Shown: one piece after another, positions 5,960 to 12,878 of the stretch | Layout: the number at the start of each line of letters is the position of its first letter | Numbering within the stretch: position 1 is the first letter of the stretch | Notes under the pieces: model-generated | The model's input: only the letters and a program-made list of their open reading frames with translations | What the model was told of the DNA's origin: nothing | Databases searched by the model: none | Origin: an uncultured Flavobacteriales bacterium | GTDB lineage: Bacteria > Bacteroidota > Bacteroidia > Flavobacteriales > CALTNV01 | NCBI GenBank assembly: GCA_943845485.1 | Contig: CALTNV010000104.1 | Location: 1-19,138, forward strand | Direction of reading: 5' to 3' | DNA: 19,138 bases | Program-made: the position numbers and the translations under genes

Positions 5960-6773
5960 AAAATAAAGCTATTTTAAATAACAAAGGGTTTTCTTTGAAG
6001 TAATAAGTTAAATGAATGTCAGCAAAATCATGAATTTTTGTTTCATCTATGATTGGTTTTACAATATTAAGTTCCTCTAAAAGTTGATTATTCATTTTTG
6101 TTGAAAATACAATATTGTTGATGTTTTTATTTTTTGAGCATATTAGTTTTGTGTAATATTCAATATCAATATTGTTTGTTATTTCGTAACTGTTATAGGT
6201 CGTTAGTTTTTTTAGCTCATCAAAAACTAGAAAATCTATTCTATTTTCTAATTTATTAGCAAATAGAGTATTAGCTTCTTTATTTGTGATGAAATATTCA
6301 GCGTAATGTATGATTTCAGCTGTAGGAGACTTTTGTAAAATAGCATCAATAAACTTTAATGGAAGTACAAAAACAATTTCTTTATCATCAATTGTTTTAC
6401 TAATTATATCTCTATTTAAATACTCTTTATGGGTTAAGTTTAAATAAATATTTCTTATTTCTGCTGCATATATCTCTTTAGGAACAAATGTTGCGTGTTG
6501 GTGTTTTGCTATATAAATAATTTTAGAGTAATTATATTCTAATAGATTAGATATGTGTAAAGTTCTTTCAAACATTAGCTCTATATCTAATTCCTCATTT
6601 GTAGTGTAATTATACTCTTCTAATGAAACAAATTTACCGCTAACCAATGCGGTAGCGGTAAATTTGTTATTTGTAAAACTTATTATTAATTGTTTACTTA
6701 ATGTGTCGTCTAATAATAAGTTTTTAATATCATCATTAAATAAAGTCAGATTATTTATCAGACCAATTTCCAT
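5946..6773 (-). CDS. DUF3822-like protein, function unknown
   Basis: A soluble 275-residue protein without signal or membrane segments. I assign it to the Bacteroidota DUF3822 family. The grounds are the N-terminal strand pattern (KQLIISFTNNKFTATALVSG then KFVSLEEYNY), the central KIIYIAKHQHATFVPKEIY segment, the overall length, and the position immediately upstream of rsmD. The family has no established role that I know; the beta-strand pattern of the N-terminal half recalls an actin-like ATPase fold, which is inference only. It overlaps the upstream membrane-protein gene by 23 bases and rsmD by 14. A perfect 16-bp inverted repeat sits in its coding sequence (6627-6668, residues about 36-49), more GC-rich than its surroundings. 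Confidence 0.75.
   Translation of the reverse strand: MEIGLINNLTLFNDDIKNLLLDDTLSKQLIISFTNNKFTATALVSGKFVSLEEYNYTTNEELDIELMFERTLHISNLLEYNYSKIIYIAKHQHATFVPKEIYAAEIRNIYLNLTHKEYLNRDIISKTIDDKEIVFVLPLKFIDAILQKSPTAEIIHYAEYFITNKEANTLFANKLENRIDFLVFDELKKLTTYNSYEITNNIDIEYYTKLICSKNKNINNIVFSTKMNNQLLEELNIVKPIIDETKIHDFADIHLTYYFKENPLLFKIALFYANH
6627..6668. repeat. Perfect 16-bp inverted repeat within coding sequence
   Basis: The arms AACAAATTTACCGCTA (6627-6642) and TAGCGGTAAATTTGTT (6653-6668) are exact reverse complements separated by 10 bases. The inner part also contains GCGGTA twice in tandem (6649-6660), allowing an alternative shorter pairing with TACCGC at 6635-6640. On the minus strand, which carries the gene, only a few Us follow, so it is not a good intrinsic terminator. 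It encodes residues about 36-49 of the DUF3822-like protein without disturbing the frame. Confidence 0.85.
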
Positions 6774-7602
6774 TTGCTGTAGATTCTATTAATGACCCAA
6801 TATATGTAGTGTCTTGTTTAGGTAATGGTTTAGGGTCTTTTACTACAAATGTTGCATTTTTAATATCATTGTTTTCTATAGAGTCACTTTGGAAAATCCA
6901 AGTATATTTCTCTCCATTTTCTTTTCTAGGAGTTTTAGGAACAAATTTTAAAGAGTCAATGTTAAACTCTCTGTAGTTTCTCTTTTCTTTCATTAAAGGA
7001 GATTCATAAAGCTTGTAAGTTAAGCTTTCATATGTTGTATCAATTCTTAAATATCCATTGTCAATCAGTCCTTGATCAGATAATGTATCTAACTCAGCAG
7101 GTAATTCTTTTAAAGGTGTTTTCTTCAACGTGATTGACTTTGTCTCTTTTACAAAAGTTAAAAGGCTATCAAAATCAGCACAATAGTTACCATATACTGT
7201 TTTGTATTCTTTTTGTGCAGATTGAATATCTATTAATCTAGCAACTAAAGCCTTTTTTCTAACTTTTCTTGCCTTTTCTTTATCAGCTTCTAATTTTATA
7301 GTCATATATGCTGAGTAACCAACAATAAAAGCAAATAATGTAAATGAAATTGTAATTCCTTTGTAAATTTTTGAATTAGAGTATTTGTTAGAAACAAATA
7401 CAAACATTGCTAAACCTGCTAATGTAATTGTAATGGCTCCTAATATCATTGCAAAACTACCTGGTTCATCAGTTTGTCCTGCAGCAAAAAGTCTATTTGT
7501 ATTACTATATTGGTTTATTGTAAAACCAACTAATAATAAACCTAGTAATGTTGTAATACTTGGTAATAAAAATTTACTTAAATTTTCTTTTAAATTTTCC
7601 AT
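6751..7602 (-). CDS. Three-helix membrane protein with pilin-like soluble region, unknown function
   Basis: A 283-residue protein with three predicted membrane segments (about residues 12-30, 48-70 and 82-102). A basic, helical linker (LEADKEKARKVRKKALVARLI) follows, then a soluble C-terminal domain. The stretch DIQSAQKEYKTVYGNYCADFDSLLTFVKE (125-153) resembles the segment 'AQ..YK...G.Y...FDSL..FV' seen in several Bacteroidota membrane proteins and recalls type II/IV pseudopilins just after their N-terminal helix. It is not a classical pilin, because it lacks a prepilin cleavage site and has three membrane helices. I do not know its function. It is the first gene of the run leading through DUF3822, rsmD and coaD to the thioredoxin-like gene and overlaps the next gene by 23 bases. 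A TAGTTTTG box lies 32 bases upstream. Confidence 0.75.
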   Translation of the reverse strand: MENLKENLSKFLLPSITTLLGLLLVGFTINQYSNTNRLFAAGQTDEPGSFAMILGAITITLAGLAMFVFVSNKYSNSKIYKGITISFTLFAFIVGYSAYMTIKLEADKEKARKVRKKALVARLIDIQSAQKEYKTVYGNYCADFDSLLTFVKETKSITLKKTPLKELPAELDTLSDQGLIDNGYLRIDTTYESLTYKLYESPLMKEKRNYREFNIDSLKFVPKTPRKENGEKYTWIFQSDSIENNDIKNATFVVKDPKPLPKQDTTYIGSLIESTANGNWSDK

Positions 7603-7634
7603 TATTAAAATTATTATCTTTTTAAAGTAGTATA

Positions 7635-7642
7635 CAAAACTA
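7635..7642 (-). promoter_or_regulatory. Candidate -7 box for the membrane protein-DUF3822-rsmD-coaD run
   Basis: The minus strand reads TAGTTTTG, an exact TAnnTTTG match, ending 32 bases before the ATG at 7602. Transcription would start near 7630, leaving an A/T-rich leader typical of Bacteroidota. I see no clear TTG at the -33 position. It lies in the 111-base gap between this run and the divergent RecD-like helicase gene; otherwise that gap holds only A/T-rich sequence and a weak GTAGT/ACTAC inverted repeat. Confidence 0.4.
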
Positions 7643-7700
7643 CAATTTTTTTTTATTACTCTGTTATTTATTGAAATGATTAAGGTTTTTTAATTATACA

Positions 7701-7708
7701 TATCTTTG
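7701..7708 (+). promoter_or_regulatory. Candidate -7 box of the RecD-like helicase gene, 5 bases before the ATG
   Basis: TATCTTTG is an exact TAnnTTTG match and is followed by five bases (TTCTT) and then the ATG at 7714. The predicted transcription start falls at or just before the ATG, so the message may be leaderless. The nearest upstream TTG (7671-7673) is 27 bases away, longer than the usual spacing, so support rests on the -7 box alone. Confidence 0.4.
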
Positions 7709-7713
7709 TTCTT

Positions 7714-9120
7714 ATGATAGATAAGGCATTAAAATTTAAAACTAAATTTATGGAGTTTTTCCCTTTTGATTTAACAGAAGGGCAAAAAAACACTGTTAAT
7801 TCCTATTTCAGGTTCTTATTTTCATCTGCAAAAAGTAAGGTGTTGATTATAAATGGTTATGCCGGTACAGGAAAAACATCTATGCTTAAAGCTTGTATAA
7901 ATGTTTTACCAAGTTTTCAATATAATTACATGTTAATGGCTCCAACAGGTAGAGCTGCAAAAGTAATGGCAGCTAATGCAGAGAAGAAGGCTTTTACAAT
8001 TCATAGAATTATTTACAGGAAGAAAGAACGGGCGGATGGTTCTGTTTCTTTTGGTATAGGTAATAATTTACTAAAAAACACTCTTTTTTTTGTTGATGAA
8101 GTTTCAATGATTGGCTCATTAATTTCTAATGGTCGTTCCTTATTAGAGGACTTGTATGATTTTGTAAATCAAGGGGAAAACTGTCATTTAGTTTTTATAG
8201 GTGATGAGGCTCAATTGCCTCCAGTTGGTGAAGAGTTAAGTAAGGCGTTAATGCAAGAGGAAGTTGAGAGTTTATCTTATGACATCAAAGTTTTCTATGA
8301 AAGGATGACTAACGTTGTCAGACAAAAGGCATCTTCTGGTATTTTAAAGAATGCTACGCTTTTAAGGAATAATTTACAGGATGACGAAATAATTGAAGTC
8401 TCTGTGTATGATGACTTTGAAATTATTTCGTCTAACGATTTTTTAATTACGTATGAGGATTTGTATAGTAGTGATTTTCCTTATCAGAATATTGTCATCA
8501 CTAGATCTAATAAAACGGCATTAATGATCAATCAGCAAATAAGGCATCGTGTTTTGTGGTCAGAAAATGAATTAGAAGGTGGAGAGAGGTTGATGGTTGT
8601 AAAAAACAATTATTTTTGGACTAAAGACTCTAAAAACATCCCTTTTTTAGCCAATGGTGATTTTGTTAAACTAAAAAAGATCTTTTTTGAAGAAGAAAAA
8701 TATGGATTTAGGTTTGCTAAAGTTTTATTTGAAACTCTTGATTATTCTTCAAATGAAGAGTTTGAAACATTTGTTATGTTAGATTCATTACAAGAGCCTA
8801 ATGCACAAATATCATCAGATAAAATGAATCAACTTTTTCAGACCATGTATCAAGATTTTATTCATCTACGATATAAAACGAAAATAAAAGAAGCAATATA
8901 CAATTCTCCTTATTTCAATGCTTTGCAAATAAAATATGGTTATGCCATCACTTGTCATAAATCCCAAGGAGGACAATGGAAAAATGTATTTGTTTTAACA
9001 GAGCTTTATAAGGAAGAGCAGATTGATTTATCTTTAAAAAGATGGATGTATACAGCTTTAACAAGGGCTACAGACAAAGTTTTATTAGTTAGTCCTCCTG
9101 ATTTTATAGTTAAAACTTAA
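7714..9120 (+). CDS. RecD-like superfamily 1 DNA helicase (ATP-dependent)
   Basis: A 468-residue SF1B helicase related to RecD and Dda, expected to unwind DNA in the 5'-3' direction in repair or recombination. Motifs in order: the Q-motif-like LTEGQ (20-24); Walker A GYAGTGKTS (48-56); APTGRAAKVM (76-85, motif Ia); Walker B LFFVDEVSM (124-132); FIGDEAQLPPVG (161-172, motif III); VVRQ (about 201-204, motif IV region); CHKSQGGQW (about 414-422, motif V); and YTALTRATDKVLLV (about 446-459, motif VI). It is shorter than RecD2 and lacks the long N-terminal region. No recB or recC lies nearby, so it probably acts alone. It stands as a single-gene unit: divergent from the membrane-protein operon, and its end overlaps the end of the gene after rnhB by 11 bases. 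Confidence 0.92.
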   Translation: MIDKALKFKTKFMEFFPFDLTEGQKNTVNSYFRFLFSSAKSKVLIINGYAGTGKTSMLKACINVLPSFQYNYMLMAPTGRAAKVMAANAEKKAFTIHRIIYRKKERADGSVSFGIGNNLLKNTLFFVDEVSMIGSLISNGRSLLEDLYDFVNQGENCHLVFIGDEAQLPPVGEELSKALMQEEVESLSYDIKVFYERMTNVVRQKASSGILKNATLLRNNLQDDEIIEVSVYDDFEIISSNDFLITYEDLYSSDFPYQNIVITRSNKTALMINQQIRHRVLWSENELEGGERLMVVKNNYFWTKDSKNIPFLANGDFVKLKKIFFEEEKYGFRFAKVLFETLDYSSNEEFETFVMLDSLQEPNAQISSDKMNQLFQTMYQDFIHLRYKTKIKEAIYNSPYFNALQIKYGYAITCHKSQGGQWKNVFVLTELYKEEQIDLSLKRWMYTALTRATDKVLLVSPPDFIVKT

Positions 9121-10786
9121 TGTTTGTTATTGTAGAGTCCTTATAAATAATATTAATTGATGAAGTTTCTAGTTTATCATCGATTATCAATTTGTAAGCA
9201 GATATATTTTCTGGATTGGTAATAGGTTTGTTTAAACCATATCTAATTTCACCCTTTCTATTTAACAGGTTGATATCTCCTTTAATATTAATTGTTACTA
9301 TATAATCTTTTTGATTGATGATGAAATGTTGCAGGGGTAAAATGTTATTTAAATAGCTGTTTTGTTCAATCCAACCTTTAGTATTTTGTCCATTTAAATC
9401 AAAGTTTTCAACGCCATTTTTGTAAGAATTAAAAAGCCTGTAATTTTTATTTTTTTCATAATCTATTACAGAAATACCAGTTATAGGTTTTTCTATTTTT
9501 ATAGGGAAATTATCTATAGAGCTACCGTTTCTATCAATAATGTATAAAGAATCATTATTAACAAAAGCATATTGTAATTTATTGTTTTTGTAAGCATCTA
9601 TTTGAATTACGTTACCAACAATATTGGAAGATAGGGTTTTTACCCATAATGTATCGTTGTTGTTAATAAGAGAGAGAGTTTTAGTTTTTTTATTGAAATT
9701 TAAAATTTCATCATTTTTACTAACATGGTTTATTACAATCCATTGCTTATTGTAATTAATGGTAGGAGGGTTTAAGTTAAATGAAAACTTTTTTCTGAGA
9801 TGAATAACTATATTATGAAGTAATTTACTTTTGTTTAGTGCTATTCTCTGTTCAAAGTAGGTAATGTTTTCTCTTTTGTTTAAAAAAACAATATCCTGGT
9901 CATCCTTGATTTTAAACATAAAATCAATACAGTCATTTAATATTAGTTCTGAGTTAAAAAAAGGACTTAAAAAAAGACCCTCTGATGATGTTTTTACACT
10001 ATCAGATGTATTGATTTTTATACTTTTTCCAATTAGTGCTTTAGGTGATTTTGATAAAATTTGATAAAAATCATCATTTATTTTTAAGGAATCTGATTTA
10101 CTGTCAGTTAAATAAGTAGGTAGTGTATATTTTATATTGCTATTATTTTCTATGCTTTTAGATATAAAGCTTATTTGCCAAATAGTATCATTTACTTTGT
10201 TTATATCATATCCTCTCCAGTTGTTTAAAGAATCTTTATTTAAATAGTTGATTGTTTTTTTTGAAGATAGAATTTTTTTTATGTTTTTGATATCCTCTGT
10301 TAAAGGTTTTTTTAAGTTGTTTTTAATTGTTTCTGAAATTAAATTTTTATTATTTGAAATAAATATTCCGTTACTGCTGAAAACAATAGGGTTGTTTTTA
10401 ATAAAAGGTAAATCTTTTACTATTTCCGAATTTTCTAAAAGTATTTTTTTAAAACTATCAATATTCTGCTCAAGAAATTCAGTAGCAAATAAAAAATCAT
10501 CTCCTTTAAAATTAAATATGCACTTTTTGTTGTTGAAATATTTATTAAGATTTAAAATTGATTCGTAATAGTTTAAAATTTTGTAATTTTTTCTTTCATT
10601 ATTTGTAATAAAATAAATGAAATCATTTGAGGTTAATGCCTTAGGATTGTTAATAATGTATGCCTCATCAAATTTTTGGGATATGGTGTTGTAAACACTA
10701 AACTCCATTTCTTCCTTAGAAAGGAATGAAATGATAATAGTTGCAACAGCAACTAAAACTGAAAATATTATTGCTTTAGTTTTCAT
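9110..10786 (-). CDS. Membrane-anchored or exported protein, C-terminal propeller-like repeats, unknown function
   Basis: I do not recognise a named family. From the ATG at 10786 the product is 558 residues. It begins with one hydrophobic segment (about 4-22, KAIIFSVLVAVATIIISFL), an uncleaved anchor or signal; the rest appears extracytoplasmic. The first half (about 30-320) mixes helices and strands. The C-terminal 200 residues are short strand pairs rich in N, D and K (KTKTLSLINNNDTLWVKTL, LQYAFVNNDSLYIIDRNG, YIVTINIKGDINLLNRKG), the pattern of an irregular beta-propeller. A longer ATG start at 10840 exists but would overlap rnhB by 53 bases and bury the hydrophobic segment, so the start one base after the rnhB stop is preferred. 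Co-transcription with rnhB is likely; a functional link is not implied. Confidence 0.75.
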   Translation of the reverse strand: MKTKAIIFSVLVAVATIIISFLSKEEMEFSVYNTISQKFDEAYIINNPKALTSNDFIYFITNNERKNYKILNYYESILNLNKYFNNKKCIFNFKGDDFLFATEFLEQNIDSFKKILLENSEIVKDLPFIKNNPIVFSSNGIFISNNKNLISETIKNNLKKPLTEDIKNIKKILSSKKTINYLNKDSLNNWRGYDINKVNDTIWQISFISKSIENNSNIKYTLPTYLTDSKSDSLKINDDFYQILSKSPKALIGKSIKINTSDSVKTSSEGLFLSPFFNSELILNDCIDFMFKIKDDQDIVFLNKRENITYFEQRIALNKSKLLHNIVIHLRKKFSFNLNPPTINYNKQWIVINHVSKNDEILNFNKKTKTLSLINNNDTLWVKTLSSNIVGNVIQIDAYKNNKLQYAFVNNDSLYIIDRNGSSIDNFPIKIEKPITGISVIDYEKNKNYRLFNSYKNGVENFDLNGQNTKGWIEQNSYLNNILPLQHFIINQKDYIVTINIKGDINLLNRKGEIRYGLNKPITNPENISAYKLIIDDKLETSSINIIYKDSTITNIKF

Positions 10787-10787
10787 T

Positions 10788-11375
10788 TTATATAGTGGGT
10801 AATAATTTAAATGACTTTCTGTGTAAATCACAGCTGCCATATTCTTTTATTGCTTCTCTATGTTTTTTTGTAGGGTAACCTTTGTTTGTTTTCCAATTGT
10901 ATTCAGGATAATTGTTATGTAGTTTACTCATTATTCTATCTCTTTCATTTTTAGCTAAAATAGAGGCTGCAGCAATACTTAAAAACTTACTATCTCCTTT
11001 AATAATACACTCGTGCTCAATATCTTCAAAATTTTTAAACTTATTGCCATCTACGATTATAAAATCTGGTTTCTTATCTAGTTTTTTTAATGAAATATGC
11101 ATCGCTAAAATAGAAGCATTTAAAATATTTAGCTCATCAATTTTATGTTGGTCTACTATTCCAATTGCCCAACTTTTAGCTTGTTGTTTGATTAAAGGTT
11201 CTATCTGAAGTCTCTTTTTTTCTGATATTTTTTTACTGTCATTAAGTTCTGGTATGTCTATATCTCTATCAAAAATAACTGCTGCAGCAACAACGGGTCC
11301 AGCTAAACATCCTCTTCCAGCTTCATCTGTTCCAGCTTCTAACTTACTTTTTATATTGAATTTTTGAACTAACAT
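10788..11375 (-). CDS. rnhB: Ribonuclease HII
   Basis: RNase HII cuts the RNA strand of RNA-DNA hybrids and starts removal of single ribonucleotides misincorporated in DNA. The 195-residue protein has all the family signatures: GTDEAGRGCLAGPVVAAAV (15-33) with catalytic D17 and E18, LNDSKKISEKKR (44-55), IDELNILNAS (79-88), FIIVDGN (105-111) with D109, IKGDSKFLSIAAASILAKNERDRIM (125-149) with D128 and D146, and the KGYPTKKH segment (165-172). The start is preceded by a TAAATTTG box ending 4 bases before the ATG. The gene diverges from the flippase gene across 69 bases and is followed after one base by the membrane-anchored protein gene. Confidence 0.97.
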   Translation of the reverse strand: MLVQKFNIKSKLEAGTDEAGRGCLAGPVVAAAVIFDRDIDIPELNDSKKISEKKRLQIEPLIKQQAKSWAIGIVDQHKIDELNILNASILAMHISLKKLDKKPDFIIVDGNKFKNFEDIEHECIIKGDSKFLSIAAASILAKNERDRIMSKLHNNYPEYNWKTNKGYPTKKHREAIKEYGSCDLHRKSFKLLPTI

Positions 11376-11379
11376 ACAG

Positions 11380-11387
11380 CAAATTTA
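11380..11387 (-). promoter_or_regulatory. Candidate -7 box of rnhB, 4 bases before the ATG
   Basis: The minus strand reads TAAATTTG, an exact TAnnTTTG match, ending 4 bases before the rnhB ATG, the same spacing as at pyrE. It predicts a leaderless or almost leaderless message. No TTG is found at the usual -33 distance. Confidence 0.4.
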
Positions 11388-11408
11388 AACTTTATCAATT
11401 AAATAGCC

Positions 11409-11416
11409 TATTTTTG
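11409..11416 (+). promoter_or_regulatory. Candidate -7 box of the flippase gene
   Basis: TATTTTTG matches TAnnTTTG exactly and lies 28 bases before the ATG at 11445, the same distance as the box before the TPR gene at 17511. It would give a leader of roughly 20-25 A/T-rich bases. A -33 TTG at the right distance is not seen. Confidence 0.4.
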
Positions 11417-11444
11417 AAATTATAAGAATATACTTTATCAAATA

Positions 11445-12878
11445 ATGTCAAAAAAGTTAGCCTATAACGTTGTTTTATTATTGCTCTTAAATGGTTTGAT
11501 AAAACCTCTTTATTTAGTTTTTGTTGATTTAGGTTTTTTAAAAGAATTAGGGAATGAAGAATATGGTGTTTTCTTTACGTTGTGGAATATAGCTACAATG
11601 CTTAATGTCTTATTAGATGTAGGTATTAGCTATTTTAATACCCATAATATTTCTCAAAACGAACAACTTCTAAATAAACATTTCTCTGCCTTAGTTAGTT
11701 TACGAATTATATTAGCTGTTTTTTATATTCTTATTTTAGTGATTGTTTCCCTAATGTTAGGACATAAACAATTCCTAAATTATATTTTAATTATTGGCTT
11801 TAATCAAGTTGTTTTAAGTTTTACTTTATTTTTACGGTCCAATTTATCAGCTTTACAACAATTTAAAAAGGATAGTTTTATTTCTGTTGTTGATAAACTA
11901 TTGTTATTGATTTTTGGGAGTCTGATTTTGTATGTTTCCACTTTAAAAATCACTCTTTGGCTATTTATTGCGATGAACACATTTGCTTATTTATTAACTG
12001 CTATTTATGCATTTGTATTGGTAAATAGTGAGATTAAAGTTTTCAAACTTAGGTTTAATAAGCTTTTTTTTATGGCTATTGTTAAGAAAAGTGTTCCTTA
12101 TGCTTCTTTAGTGTTATTGATGAGTGTTTATTATAGGTTAGATACAATTATGATTTCTTATCAATTAACTGATGGTTATGAAATGTCAGGAGTTTATGCT
12201 CAAGGATATAGATTGTATGAAGCTGTTTCGATATATGGCTATATTTTTGGTGCCCTTTTACTGCCAATGTTTTCTAAAATGTTGAAAAATAAAGAGGAAG
12301 TTTACAATTTGTTATCTTTTAGTTTTCGTATAGCTTTAGGTGGGGGGATATTAATAGCTGGTAGTTTAATTATTTTTAAAGATGATATTTTTCAATTACT
12401 TTTTAATAAGGTTGATTTAAGAGGAGTAGTTGTTTATGTTTTTTTAATGCTTGGCTTTGTGTCGTTATGCTCTACATATATTTTTGGTACTTTAATAACA
12501 GCTACCAAACATTTAAAATGGATGTTGAAAATTTCTGGCTTAGCTATTTTAATTAATTTTTCTCTCAATTTCTTGTTAATCAAAAAAATGGGTGTTTCAG
12601 GAGCTGCTTTTGCTAGTTTTTTAACTCAAACAGTTGTTGCTATTTTACAAATAGTCAAAACAAAAAAAATACTTTTAATAAGTCCTCATCAAATGATTAG
12701 CCTTTTTTCTAAGTTCCTATTGCAAATGATTTTATCTATTGTTGTAGTTCTGTATGCTTTTTGTAATAATTTATCTTTTTTAACGTTATTATTTTTATGC
12801 TTTTTACTTATATTTATTTTTATGATTAGTGGAATGCTACCTATCAAAGAAGTTAAAAAATATTTAGTTAAAAATTGA
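11445..12878 (+). CDS. Polysaccharide flippase, Wzx/MATE-like (polysaccharide biosynthesis protein family)
   Basis: A 477-residue integral membrane protein, almost wholly hydrophobic, with about 12-14 predicted helices. This is the size and pattern of the MOP-superfamily flippases that move undecaprenyl-linked oligosaccharide units across the inner membrane. Family-like features: the N-terminal helix followed by DLGFLKELGNEEYGVFFTLWNIATML, where an early 'G..EYG.F' motif is typical of Wzx proteins; a helix carrying Arg (YYRLDTIMISYQLTDGYEMSGVYAQGYRLYEA), the characteristic 'D..m......g..vG.Y..a..l.e' segment; and a late segment with GVSGAAFASFLTQTV. The stop overlaps the ATG of the following ligase/polymerase gene (TGATG), indicating an operon. 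The transported sugar cannot be deduced. Confidence 0.88.
   Translation: MSKKLAYNVVLLLLLNGLIKPLYLVFVDLGFLKELGNEEYGVFFTLWNIATMLNVLLDVGISYFNTHNISQNEQLLNKHFSALVSLRIILAVFYILILVIVSLMLGHKQFLNYILIIGFNQVVLSFTLFLRSNLSALQQFKKDSFISVVDKLLLLIFGSLILYVSTLKITLWLFIAMNTFAYLLTAIYAFVLVNSEIKVFKLRFNKLFFMAIVKKSVPYASLVLLMSVYYRLDTIMISYQLTDGYEMSGVYAQGYRLYEAVSIYGYIFGALLLPMFSKMLKNKEEVYNLLSFSFRIALGGGILIAGSLIIFKDDIFQLLFNKVDLRGVVVYVFLMLGFVSLCSTYIFGTLITATKHLKWMLKISGLAILINFSLNFLLIKKMGVSGAAFASFLTQTVVAILQIVKTKKILLISPHQMISLFSKFLLQMILSIVVVLYAFCNNLSFLTLLFLCFLLIFIFMISGMLPIKEVKKYLVKN

Noticed and set aside
7628..7644. GTAGT/ACTAC inverted repeat before a run of nine Ts
   Set aside because: The stem is only 5 bp and it lies between two divergent genes where no transcript should end; a -7 box explains part of it.
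10787..10840. Longer start for the membrane-anchored protein at an ATG at 10840
   Set aside because: It would overlap rnhB by 53 bases and place 18 polar residues ahead of the signal or anchor helix; the ATG one base after the rnhB stop is simpler.
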